Source: Fidelibacterota bacterium (GTDB lineage Bacteria; Fidelibacterota; Marinisomatia; Marinisomatales; TCS55). From it: a stretch of DNA of 64,000 nt. Numbering within the stretch: position 1 is the stretch's first letter; the number at the start of each line of letters is the position of its first letter. Shown piece after piece: positions 52,838 to 62,054 of this stretch. The notes under the pieces are model-generated. The model did no database searches. It saw only the letters and a list, made by a program, of their open reading frames with translations, and had not been told where the DNA came from. The translations under genes were made by a program, and so were the position numbers. Where the stretch lies: assembly GCA_014382015.1 (NCBI GenBank), contig JACNKN010000049.1, forward strand, positions 62,001-126,000. Reading direction: 5' to 3'.

Positions 52838-53467
52838 ATCGTTTTAATTAAAGAAGCCTGTGTCGACACTTTAGCGGAAGCTCTTTTCACGGAACAACAA
52901 GGGGCAAATCGGATTGAACTCTGTGCACAGTTGGATGAAGGTGGGCTATCGCCTACTCATGATTTAATTCAAAAAACCAATTTATCCCTTTCCATCCCGA
53001 TCAAAGTAATGATTCGACCTCGTGGTGGCAATTTTGTTTATTCTGATGATGAACTGAATACAATGGAGGATGAGATTAACCAGTGCAAAATCATGGGAAT
53101 TACCGAAATCGTTTTTGGTGTTTTAACCAAAGATAACACCATTGATTTTGACGTCACTCAAACGCTTGCAAAACGTGCTGTACCAATGAAAGTGACCTTT
53201 CATAAGGCAATTGATGAAGCACCAAACATATTATCAGAATTGAGAAAATTAAAATCAATTCCAGAGATCTCCAGTATATTGACTTCTGGTGGACAAGCTA
53301 CTGCCAAGGAAGGGGCTGAAGTTTTAAAGGAAATGATTCAAATTTCAGGGAATGATATTGTCATTATTCCTGCGGGGAAAATTACAGATGAAAATATTAA
53401 AGAAATTCACGAATTGATAGGTGCCAATGAATATCACGGTCGTAAAATTGTGGGGGAACTCCCCTAA
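52838..53467 (+). CDS. cutC: CutC copper-homeostasis family protein with no canonical start
   Basis: 209 aa if ATC at 52838 is the start ((M)VLIKEACVDTLAEALFTEQQ...NRIELCAQLDEGGLSP). ATT at 52823, overlapping the VOC TAA, is an alternative. A TTG at 52931 would delete the first beta strand and the conserved RIELC. TIM barrel: VMIRPRGGNFVYSDDE, VFGVLTKDNTID, TFHKAIDE, ILTSGGQATA, IIPAGKI. Ends overlap metG by 4 nt. Confidence 0.8.
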   Translation: MVLIKEACVDTLAEALFTEQQGANRIELCAQLDEGGLSPTHDLIQKTNLSLSIPIKVMIRPRGGNFVYSDDELNTMEDEINQCKIMGITEIVFGVLTKDNTIDFDVTQTLAKRAVPMKVTFHKAIDEAPNILSELRKLKSIPEISSILTSGGQATAKEGAEVLKEMIQISGNDIVIIPAGKITDENIKEIHELIGANEYHGRKIVGELP

Positions 53468-55332
53468 TAAATTTGCATTCCGCTGGAGACTTGTTCGCCA
53501 TCGATTGTAATTAATGTCAATTCTTTCCCCTTTTTGGCCGCCAACAACATACCATGTGATTCAATCCCAAAAATCGTTGCCGGTTTCAAATTCGTCACGA
53601 CTACAACCATTTTACCCAGGAGTTCTTCTGGTGTATAATATTGAGCAATCCCAGAAATAATTTGCCTTTTCTCATCTCCAACCTCAACCTCAATCTTCAA
53701 TAATTTATCGGCACCGTCGACTTTTTCTGCTCGTAATACTTTTGCTGTTTGTAGATCCACATTTTTGAATTCATCAAATGTAATAACATTGCTCGGGCTA
53801 ACACTCTTGGATTCAGTTTGGTTGGATTTTTTCAATTTTTTAACATCAATCCTTGGGAATAGGACATCATGCTGGTTGAGCTTATTTCCAGGTGTTAACC
53901 CACCCCAATCCAAACCAGACCCCTGAGCGTTAAATGTCTCCAACACTACCTTTGTTCGATTTGGCATAACCGGATCCAGCAATACGGCACTCACCCGCAA
54001 TGCTTCAGCCGCAGTAAATAAAACTTTCCCCGTAGCGTTTAAATCTTCTTTAGCCATTTTCCACGGAGCTTTGGTTTCCATATATTTATTCACACTCCGT
54101 ACAAATTGAAGCGTTGATTCAATGGCATCATTCACTCTCATGGTTTCTATTTGATCCCATACTTCCGCCACCACTTTTATCCCGTTTTCTTTGATAACAA
54201 TGCCTTCAGGAGAATCATCTTCTTCCTTTGGGATTTTCCCTTCAAAAAACTTATTTAAAAGGTTTGAAACTCGGCTCAACAGGTTTCCGAAATCATTTGC
54301 AAGGTCACTGTTATAGCGCTTGATGAAGGATTCCATGGTAAAGCTGGCATCCTGGCCCAATACCATTTCCCGCATGAGATAGTAACGGACAGGGTCCACA
54401 CCATATTCCTCAATAAGATCAAGAGGATCCACCACATTTCCCAAAGACTTACTCATTTTGGATTCACCGCTGAGCCACCATCCATGGGCAAAAATGCCCA
54501 GAGGCAGCGGCAATTTCGCCGACATCAACATGGTAGGCCAATAGACGGAATGGGTGGTCAAAATATCTTTGCCAATCAAATGATAATTGGCGGGCCAGTA
54601 TTTTTTAAAGTTTGGGTCATGCACATTGTAACCCACAGCGGTTACATAATTAATCAGGGCATCAAACCAAACATAGGTTACATAATTTGAATCAAATGGT
54701 AATTCAATCCCCCAGTTCAACCGTGATTTTGGGCGAGAAATACATAGATCACCTAATGGCTTTTTCAAAAATCCCAGAACTTCATTTTTTCGATGTTCTG
54801 GTTGAATAAATCCGGGATTATTATTTATATGATCAATCAGGGGTTGTTGATATTGTGACATTTTAAAGAAATAATTCTTTTCCTTAATATTCTTGATATC
54901 TCTGAATTCCCCAGACTCTGCTTCTTTCTCCGTAATAAACCTTTCTTCTGATACAGAGTAAAGCCCTTCATATTCATCTTCATAAATATCGCCATTATCG
55001 AAAACTTCCTGAAGAATTTTTTGAACCACTTCCACATGCCGTTTTTCCGTCGTACGAATAAAATCATCATTCTGAATATGAAGTTTTTCCCATAATTCGA
55101 GAAATCTCGGGGCCATTTCATCGCAGTGGTGTTTTGGGGCTACACCTCGTTGTTCGGCGGCTTGCTGCACTTTTTGGCCATGTTCATCCAGGCCTGTGAG
55201 GAAAAAGACATCTTCACCCGCCGTTCGGTGAAATCTTGTTAAAACATCAGCCAATATCGTCGTATATGCATGACCAATATGGGGTTTATCGTTAACATAA
55301 TAAATGGGTGTAGTGAGATAAAAAGTGTTCAT
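53464..55332 (-). CDS. metG: Methionyl-tRNA synthetase
   Basis: 622 aa. HIGH motif PHIGHAYTT (H18-H21), KMSKSLGN near residue 290, and C-terminal tRNA-binding OB domain (DLQTAKVLRAEKVDGADKLLKI...). Class Ia synthetase. Overlaps holB stop and the cutC stop on the other strand. Confidence 0.96.
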   Translation of the reverse strand: MNTFYLTTPIYYVNDKPHIGHAYTTILADVLTRFHRTAGEDVFFLTGLDEHGQKVQQAAEQRGVAPKHHCDEMAPRFLELWEKLHIQNDDFIRTTEKRHVEVVQKILQEVFDNGDIYEDEYEGLYSVSEERFITEKEAESGEFRDIKNIKEKNYFFKMSQYQQPLIDHINNNPGFIQPEHRKNEVLGFLKKPLGDLCISRPKSRLNWGIELPFDSNYVTYVWFDALINYVTAVGYNVHDPNFKKYWPANYHLIGKDILTTHSVYWPTMLMSAKLPLPLGIFAHGWWLSGESKMSKSLGNVVDPLDLIEEYGVDPVRYYLMREMVLGQDASFTMESFIKRYNSDLANDFGNLLSRVSNLLNKFFEGKIPKEEDDSPEGIVIKENGIKVVAEVWDQIETMRVNDAIESTLQFVRSVNKYMETKAPWKMAKEDLNATGKVLFTAAEALRVSAVLLDPVMPNRTKVVLETFNAQGSGLDWGGLTPGNKLNQHDVLFPRIDVKKLKKSNQTESKSVSPSNVITFDEFKNVDLQTAKVLRAEKVDGADKLLKIEVEVGDEKRQIISGIAQYYTPEELLGKMVVVVTNLKPATIFGIESHGMLLAAKKGKELTLITIDGEQVSSGMQIY

Positions 55333-56474
55333 GTGACGGATAAAGGTATTTTGCCTTTTAAAAGTTCTTGAACCGTAATTAACAGGTTGGTCAAAGTTAA
55401 GGGTGCGTACAAATTACGTGCCAGTGATTCAGTAGTTTCTTCCAGAACTTTATTGATTTCTCCTAAATCTGCATGAGGATAAGTATCATTAAATTTCTTC
55501 AGAGATTCTGTTATTCCCGGTAAGAGATGGTTTGTTTTACCGTCTGTTTTCATTCGGTATGCCTGATGAAACCAGAGTTGGAGCAAATATATTTTAAATT
55601 TAAAATCCTCCGGTTTTCGGGAAGCTAACATTGCATTGTTGTTAATAAAATCCCGCCAACCTTTTTCATTGACCCGTATCATCATTTTAGCCAATGCCTC
55701 TGCTTCATCCAAAATATCATCGGTTGAATGATCGGCTAATTCTCTAGCTAAATGTATATCACCATTCGCGATAATTGAAGCTTGGGCAGCAAGGATATTA
55801 TCAAACTCATCATTTTCCAAAATTAATCGGATTTTTTCGCGACTTAAAGTGGGAAAATTGATGGGTTGGCATCGACTAATCACTGTCGGCAATAAAGCTG
55901 ATTTTTTATCCGATACCAATATAAGCGTTGTGTTTGGGGGTGGTTCTTCTAAAATTTTTAATAATGCATTTGCTGATTCACCCATGCCTTCTGATAAGAG
56001 GTGGGCATCAAAAATAATAACGACTTTTCTGCCATTAGACAGGGATTTAAGATAAATGTTTCGGCGTAAATCCCGAATAGAATTAATGGTAATACGCCGG
56101 GCTGAAGGGACTTGAATTTTGTAAAATGGATCGGTGCCTTTATTCAACATTGCACTGCTTAAATATTCAAAATCTTCCTTTTTAAGACTGTCCAGTGGAT
56201 CGGAGCTTTGGCTTGATTTATCACTCCCGGGAAGTGGAACAATCAGTTTAAAGTTTGGGTGTTGAAGGGAATAAAATTTTGTACAGGACGGGCAATCATT
56301 ACATGGTATATCCCCTGGATTGTCGCAATTCAATAGCTTTGCAAATTCGATGGCACCCCATTCTTTGCCACATCCTCTTGGCCCCACGAATAAATATGCA
56401 CTTCCAATTCGCATGTTGGATTTTGCCCGAAGAAGGCGTTCCCAAACATTGGGTTGATAATCTCTAAAAATCAT
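55329..56474 (-). CDS. holB: DNA polymerase III delta' subunit
   Basis: 381 aa from ATG at 56474, overlapping the upstream TGA as ATGA. YLFVGPRGCGKEWGAIEFAKLL: the P-loop has Glu instead of Ser/Thr after GK, as in non-ATP-binding delta'. Zinc module CDNPGDIPCNDCPSC. LLKILEEPPPNTTLILVS and SRCQPINF are clamp-loader signatures. Clamp loading. Confidence 0.9.
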   Translation of the reverse strand: MIFRDYQPNVWERLLRAKSNMRIGSAYLFVGPRGCGKEWGAIEFAKLLNCDNPGDIPCNDCPSCTKFYSLQHPNFKLIVPLPGSDKSSQSSDPLDSLKKEDFEYLSSAMLNKGTDPFYKIQVPSARRITINSIRDLRRNIYLKSLSNGRKVVIIFDAHLLSEGMGESANALLKILEEPPPNTTLILVSDKKSALLPTVISRCQPINFPTLSREKIRLILENDEFDNILAAQASIIANGDIHLARELADHSTDDILDEAEALAKMMIRVNEKGWRDFINNNAMLASRKPEDFKFKIYLLQLWFHQAYRMKTDGKTNHLLPGITESLKKFNDTYPHADLGEINKVLEETTESLARNLYAPLTLTNLLITVQELLKGKIPLSVT

Positions 56475-57667
56475 TTTTTTCTTAACCATTTTTCAGGGTT
56501 CAGCTTTTTCCCTTCACCATAAATTTCGAAATGAAGTTGAGAACCATTTATAGAGCCTGAATCACCCATATAGGCGATTACATCACCTGCACGAACTTCA
56601 CTATCTTCATGGATTTCTACATTGGTTACATGGCTATAAACTGTATAAAACCCATTACCATGATCCACAATTATTGTTGTCCCAAACCCCCGGATAAAGG
56701 TTATTGTTGTAACAATACCTCCCAGAACGACTCGAATTTCTGACCCTGGTTTTCCTTTGATATCAATCCCGGGATTTTCTGTGGTTGTTTTTAGTTTGGG
56801 ATTCCATTGCCGCCCATATTTTGTAATCACCCTCCCCTCTGCCGGCCATGCCAATTGGCCTTTCAATTTAGGGAATTCTTTAGCTTTGAGTGCCATTTGC
56901 TGTTTTCTTATCCGTTCTTCCCGTTCTGCTCGGGCAATATCATCACGAATTTTTTTAATGATGGATTCTAATTGTTTAACACCTACCTGTTTTTCTGTAA
57001 GATATGTTTTTAAATCTTTTTGACTTCGGCGAATTTTGGTTAACTCCCTTTGTTCTCTTCTTTTTTTGTCTCTCACTTGGGACAACGTTTTTTCCCGTTC
57101 CCTTTTTAGCCGGCGTTTTTTTCGAAGTGCAGACTCCAAGTTCAATTTCTGTCTCCCGATTTCAATCAATAGAGATCGTATTGTATCATATGTTTTTTGG
57201 TCTAAATCAGAAATAATTTTTAAATATTTCGTCCTGTAAACAGCTTGCCGCCAGGAAGTAGAACTGAAAATTTTCCCTAAATTTGATAATTGTCCTTTTT
57301 TATACATTTTGACCAGTCGCCTTGCATAACGAACCCTAAGTGTATCCAATTCAATTTCACTTTGGGAAATTTGCTTCGTGGTCCTATAAATATCTGCAAC
57401 AAGCAATTTTTCTTCTTTTTTAATTTCTTTCAACAATCTTTGCAGGAGAGAAATTTCTTCAGAAAGGTTTGAAACACGACGAATAGAAGATTTTTCTTTT
57501 TTACTTTCGGATTGAATACGTTTCTTAGTCGCTTCTATTTCATTACGTAGGGATTGAATGGCGTTGCTTTGAGCCCTTAATTCCTGATTATAATCCTGGG
57601 AATCCTTCTGCGCCCAACAGAACGGAACCATAATGATGGATAAAATGATAATAAATTGCCGAAACAT
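56471..57667 (-). CDS. envC: EnvC-like murein hydrolase activator with M23 domain
   Basis: 398 aa. Signal peptide to about 20 (FCWAQ). Long coiled coil (about 25-250) with EnvC-type heptads, then an M23/LytM domain (WPAEGRVITKYGRQWNP, HGNGFYTVYSH, SGSINGSQLHFEIYGEGKKLNP). Final HxH is HFEIY, and the first metal ligand usually H is absent (KYGRQ), suggesting activator rather than active protease. Confidence 0.9.
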   Translation of the reverse strand: MFRQFIIILSIIMVPFCWAQKDSQDYNQELRAQSNAIQSLRNEIEATKKRIQSESKKEKSSIRRVSNLSEEISLLQRLLKEIKKEEKLLVADIYRTTKQISQSEIELDTLRVRYARRLVKMYKKGQLSNLGKIFSSTSWRQAVYRTKYLKIISDLDQKTYDTIRSLLIEIGRQKLNLESALRKKRRLKREREKTLSQVRDKKRREQRELTKIRRSQKDLKTYLTEKQVGVKQLESIIKKIRDDIARAEREERIRKQQMALKAKEFPKLKGQLAWPAEGRVITKYGRQWNPKLKTTTENPGIDIKGKPGSEIRVVLGGIVTTITFIRGFGTTIIVDHGNGFYTVYSHVTNVEIHEDSEVRAGDVIAYMGDSGSINGSQLHFEIYGEGKKLNPEKWLRKK

Positions 57668-57784
57668 TATCCCTAAAAATACCCCTTCATTTGACGATAG
57701 GTCAATTTTATTGTCAAAATGTCTTTACTTGAATTAATTACAGTAATTTGACTAACATCTGCCTTCTAATTAAAGGAGTCTATT

Positions 57785-58297
57785 TTGAAAAGCGCAAAAT
57801 GGGAGAACATTTTTAAAGGGTGGAATCGTACTGAAAGCGAAACGGTTCTCACACTTAAACAAGTACCCATATTCAGAGATTTTTCCGATAAAGAATTTTC
57901 GGAGGTGGAAAAATTGATTCACCATCGTAATTACAGCACTGGGGAATTTGTATTTAAGAACCGCGCGCCCGGTGAGGGGATGTATATCATCATGCATGGG
58001 GCAGTCAAAATTACGATTGGAACACGGGCTGAGAATGAAAATATTTTAGCTGAATTAGGGGAAGGTGATTTTTTTGGTGAATTATCCTTATTTGATGATG
58101 AACCACGATCCGCCAATGCGATTGCCACTAAGGATTCAGAATTATTGGGTCTATTTGAACAGGATCTGTTGACACTCCAGGCACGAAATCCCGTTTTGGG
58201 TCAAAAAATCCTGTTAAACTTAGGCCGTGTATTAGGTGAACGACTCCGAGGCACAAACAACTTACTCATCAGAGCACAAGCTGAAAAATCCGAATAG
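57785..58297 (+). CDS. Cyclic nucleotide-binding domain protein
   Basis: 170 aa. TTG start with AAAGGAG SD. CNB cupin-like domain (about 30-150) with EGMYIIMHGAVKI and FGELSLFDDEPRSANAIA phosphate-binding cassette (GELxLx...PRxA). No DNA-binding HTH, so a stand-alone sensor or regulatory subunit. Ends 4 nt before the AI-2E gene start. Confidence 0.87.
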   Translation: MKSAKWENIFKGWNRTESETVLTLKQVPIFRDFSDKEFSEVEKLIHHRNYSTGEFVFKNRAPGEGMYIIMHGAVKITIGTRAENENILAELGEGDFFGELSLFDDEPRSANAIATKDSELLGLFEQDLLTLQARNPVLGQKILLNLGRVLGERLRGTNNLLIRAQAEKSE

Positions 58298-58301
58298 TCC
58301 C

Positions 58302-59420
58302 GTGGTAAATCAAAAAAATTATTTTCAGCTCATTTACCGAATCATCGTTGGCCTCATTGCCCTTTGGTTTCTATCTATTATTTGGCCCTTTATCTCCCAA
58401 GTGGTTCTCATGCTTGTATTTGCCTTTTTGTTTACCACTGTTTTGCTTTCCGGTGTAGATGCTTTAGAAAGGAAAATCGGAAGCCGGGGATTATCTGTTC
58501 TGGTGGTGGTCATCATTCTTCTCGGGGGCATTGGTACTTTTATCGGTAGTTTCATTTCGCAAATGTCCAAGCAGGCCGTGGAATTTTCCAGTCGAATTGA
58601 CAAGGATACCTTAACTCAGGAATTTAAAACACTGGGAGAAAAATTCACATCTGCCATGCCTGATTTTCTTCAAAATATGCAGCCTTCCAATGGAGACACG
58701 GCTGGGAAACTCAGTGAAATCATCAATACAGTTGTAGGGTCTTTGGCATCCATGGCGGGTGCAATTGGGAATTTTTTCTTTATCGCCGCTATGGTATTCA
58801 TCTTCACAATCATTTTATTAGCTGAATATCACGGATTCAGAAAGTCATTGGTGGGTGTAATCCCGAATAAATATTTTGAAGTGGGGCTTAAACTAATTTA
58901 CAATATTGAAAAATCGGTATCCAGTTATTTACGTGGGCAATTTCTTTCTGCCGCCAGCGTTGCTGCCATGTCGGTAACAGGACTTTTAATCCTTAACTTT
59001 TTTGGTGCCAATCTAACCCTGACTGTTTTTATTGGTATTATCGCCGGTTTAGCCAATCTAATTCCCCTGATTGGACCTTTCGTAGGCATGATCCCGGCCA
59101 TCTTGATTGCTTTTATGAATAATATCGGGAATGATGCGGCGATGGCTCACCAGTTGTTCGGAGTCATTCCATCACCATTTTATTTGCTCGATATTGTACT
59201 TATGTTTTTAATCGTTCAACAAATTGAAGGCAATTTAATTACACCCGCTCTTGTAGGGAAAAGTGTCGGCCTGCATCCCATAATCGTCATGATATCGTTA
59301 TTAATTGGTGGAACTATATTGGGACCCTTAGGAATGTTATTTGCTGTCCCAGCAACAGGCGTTTTAAAAGTTGTATTACAAGAAATTTCTTTTGTCAGAA
59401 AAAACGCTCACCTTTTATGA
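58302..59420 (+). CDS. AI-2E-family permease
   Basis: 372 aa with GTG at 58302 (start uncertain; a longer start would overlap the CNB gene by 62 nt). Eight predicted helices and the family segments GLANLIPLIGPFVGMIPAILIA, IQQIEGNLITPALVGKSVGLHP and GPLGMLFAVPATGVLK. Transport of autoinducer-2 is proven only for some members. Convergent with the next gene. Confidence 0.88.
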   Translation: MVNQKNYFQLIYRIIVGLIALWFLSIIWPFISQVVLMLVFAFLFTTVLLSGVDALERKIGSRGLSVLVVVIILLGGIGTFIGSFISQMSKQAVEFSSRIDKDTLTQEFKTLGEKFTSAMPDFLQNMQPSNGDTAGKLSEIINTVVGSLASMAGAIGNFFFIAAMVFIFTIILLAEYHGFRKSLVGVIPNKYFEVGLKLIYNIEKSVSSYLRGQFLSAASVAAMSVTGLLILNFFGANLTLTVFIGIIAGLANLIPLIGPFVGMIPAILIAFMNNIGNDAAMAHQLFGVIPSPFYLLDIVLMFLIVQQIEGNLITPALVGKSVGLHPIIVMISLLIGGTILGPLGMLFAVPATGVLKVVLQEISFVRKNAHLL

Positions 59421-59425
59421 CCACT

Positions 59426-61243
59426 TTATTCTTCTTCAATTCGAAATAATATATAATCAGTAAACGTTAAATAAATTTCTTTTCCACCAGAATATCGGTA
59501 AACCCAAAGCTGATTCTTCTTTTCAGATCCATTAGATAATACTTCTGAAGGTTTTCCCATAATTCCTTCTACCTCAGAAATTGTCATACCTATGACTATG
59601 GGATTAATTGCTTCCTTTTTTTCTTGTTCACTCCGCATAATTTCATCGATTTTTTGGCGAGTATTCCATACGTTTTTCGCAGCTAATTTCGATTTTAATT
59701 CATCTAAAACCCGGGTGTTCGTTTTACTCAATCCACCGGTTAATCTTTTAGTCTCTTCCAATGCGTAAACGACAAATTTTAAAGAGTTCAAATCTTTCAA
59801 TGAATCGGCCATGGTTAATAAATCTGAAGCAATTCTGTGTTTGAATGTTGCCACTTCAAAGGTGAGTCCCGGATCCATTACTAATGCTTTATCAAAATAG
59901 GTTAAGGCTCGATCATTCAATCCAATTTTAAATAGCTGCTCTCCTTGATTCATTAATTGAGTGATTTTGAATCTTTTTGCATGGTGGGCGATTTCTGGGT
60001 ACCATCCAGACACCATGGAAACATGAGCAATCGCCGTATCCCCATATCCTTCATTCAGCCATATCTCTGCTTTTTCCACTTCGCGAAATGCAATCTCCCG
60101 AAGTCTTTCATCAATTACGCCGGCTAATAATGTGTCGGCCATGGATTTGGCCCGGATATATTTTTCTACAGCACGTTCGATCATTCCCCGTTCGTCAAAG
60201 CTCATTCCCTCTCGCATAAGTTGGTAAGGGATTTTTCGTTCACTTTCTACAATTAATTTGTTGGCTCGATGAACATTGGCATGATTTGGATTTTCATCTA
60301 CAAATTCTTCCAACAATCTTTTCGCACTGATATAATCCCGACGATAATAATGCAATTTTCCCGTATCCCCTTTGGTTTTTCGACCGCCAAAGAATACCGA
60401 CGCTGTGGCATAAATTCCAGCTGTTTGGATGGTAAATTTGTTTATAGGCGTTACATCGTCAGTATCTTTAATATGATTTATACTGGTGTGGGTGTATTTC
60501 AGATCTACCCCTACAGCAAATCGATTGGACATGCCGGTATCGAGTATTATTCGTGCCCCCATGGTGAAAGATTGGGACGGTCCATATCCTGTGGGAGATC
60601 CTGCTGTCCCATATAATTCAGAAAATGCAATTCCATAGGTATACCTGTATGTGGTGTACCAACTTTCAAACCATTGCAGCATGAGGGACTGACTCCACGC
60701 CACCTCCATCATTTTGCCGGTAAATTTTGTTTCTGCAAGCCATGCAGCGTTGGATGTATTCCATTCACTGGGAATCGTCGAGGGTAAAAATAGAGATGAA
60801 TAGCGGAGGTTAATCCCTGTATGCATATCGAGCCAGCTATTTCCAAACCAATAATAAGCTAAGTTAGTTTTCAGTATATCCAAATCCAATTGATGACCTA
60901 ATCGAGAGGTAAAGCTCCCGCCACTAAATTCCGTAACATCCGATTCATAGGACATCCAATTACTTTTAAGACTGCCTAATCCCAGGAATCCACCCCCGGC
61001 GTTGAAACCAAAACCATATCTTAACTCCATGGGAATAAAATTGATGGGGTGATGAAATTCCCTTCTCCTGAAAATACGATCCCAGACATATCCTTTTTCA
61101 TAATCTCCACTCAATTCCTCATCTAAATCAAACACTTTAAATATGAGTGATTTAGCTGAATCTTGAACAGCTGATGCTTCCGAAGCTGAGAGGAAACTAA
61201 ATATGGTGAGGATGATGGGGATTGATTTTCGTATCACAACCAT
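59426..61243 (-). CDS. Outer-membrane barrel with TPR and BamE-like tail
   Basis: 605 aa. Signal peptide to about 21 (SASEA). Residues about 60-300 look like a PorV/OmpP1-type barrel (FNAGGGFLGLGSLKSNW, LRYSSLFLPSTIPSEW). Several TPR-like helical units follow (about 310-530), and the last ~60 aa match SmpA/BamE (ISEVEGIMGKPSEV, WVYRYSGGKEIYLTF). Unusual three-part composition; role in envelope assembly is inferred. Confidence 0.75.
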   Translation of the reverse strand: MVVIRKSIPIILTIFSFLSASEASAVQDSAKSLIFKVFDLDEELSGDYEKGYVWDRIFRRREFHHPINFIPMELRYGFGFNAGGGFLGLGSLKSNWMSYESDVTEFSGGSFTSRLGHQLDLDILKTNLAYYWFGNSWLDMHTGINLRYSSLFLPSTIPSEWNTSNAAWLAETKFTGKMMEVAWSQSLMLQWFESWYTTYRYTYGIAFSELYGTAGSPTGYGPSQSFTMGARIILDTGMSNRFAVGVDLKYTHTSINHIKDTDDVTPINKFTIQTAGIYATASVFFGGRKTKGDTGKLHYYRRDYISAKRLLEEFVDENPNHANVHRANKLIVESERKIPYQLMREGMSFDERGMIERAVEKYIRAKSMADTLLAGVIDERLREIAFREVEKAEIWLNEGYGDTAIAHVSMVSGWYPEIAHHAKRFKITQLMNQGEQLFKIGLNDRALTYFDKALVMDPGLTFEVATFKHRIASDLLTMADSLKDLNSLKFVVYALEETKRLTGGLSKTNTRVLDELKSKLAAKNVWNTRQKIDEIMRSEQEKKEAINPIVIGMTISEVEGIMGKPSEVLSNGSEKKNQLWVYRYSGGKEIYLTFTDYILFRIEEE

Positions 61244-61394
61244 TCAAAATAGGGGAATTTCACCACTTGCCGCAAGGTATCCGTTCAAGAATCCTTCAAG
61301 AAAGATTCTGTTTATCCTTAGTCGAAAAGCAGTAATTTCTTAAACTTTATTTCAATGGGGAACTATCCCCCATCACAATATTATTAACTAGGAC

Positions 61395-62054
61395 ATGGTC
61401 CATTTGAAATTCATTAAACATATTATATTTTTGGCTTCATTCACTATGTGGTTACCGGCACAGGTATTTTCCATCGCACGGATTCATTATGGCGGCGGAG
61501 GCGATTGGTATGGAGATCCAAGCAGCCTTCCCAATTTGCTGGAATATATATCGGAACAAACATCTATCCTTGTTGAACCGAACGAATATCGAATTAAGCT
61601 AACCGATTCTGAATTATTCAGCCATTCATACCTTTATATGACCGGTCATGGAAATATTCGATTCACAGAAGACGAAGTGGGCTATCTCAGGGATTATCTA
61701 CTCAAAGGCGGATTTCTCCATGCAGATGATAATTATGGCATGGATGCTTCATTTCGTCGGGAGATGAAACGCGTATTCCCAGAAAAAGAATGGGTGGACC
61801 TTCCATTTGATCATGATATTTTTCATTCTTTTTATGATTTCCCCCAAGGATTGCCTAAAGTTCACGAGCATGATGGAAAACCACCTCAAGGATTGGGGTT
61901 GTTTGATGGTAATCGACTTATGGCATTTTATTCTTATGAATCAGATTTAGGTGACGGATGGGAAGATGCTGAAGTTCATAATGATCCTCGTGAGATTCGC
62001 CAGGCGGCTCTCAAAATGGGCGTTAATATTGTATGGTTTTCCCTGACGCAATGA
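61395..62054 (+). CDS. DUF4159 family protein
   Basis: 219 aa. Signal peptide to about 26. IARIHYGGGGDWYGDPSSLPNL, YLYMTGHGNIRF, GGFLHADDNYGMDASFRREM and HDIFHSFYDF match DUF4159, often found beside MoxR-DUF58-DUF4175 clusters. Putative hydrolase-like fold of unknown activity. Overlaps next gene as ATGA. Confidence 0.9.
   Translation: MVHLKFIKHIIFLASFTMWLPAQVFSIARIHYGGGGDWYGDPSSLPNLLEYISEQTSILVEPNEYRIKLTDSELFSHSYLYMTGHGNIRFTEDEVGYLRDYLLKGGFLHADDNYGMDASFRREMKRVFPEKEWVDLPFDHDIFHSFYDFPQGLPKVHEHDGKPPQGLGLFDGNRLMAFYSYESDLGDGWEDAEVHNDPREIRQAALKMGVNIVWFSLTQ

Noticed and set aside
53461-53467. 4-nt convergent overlap of cutC and metG stops as a regulatory feature
   Set aside because: Short stop-codon overlaps of convergent genes occur by chance and show no further structure here.
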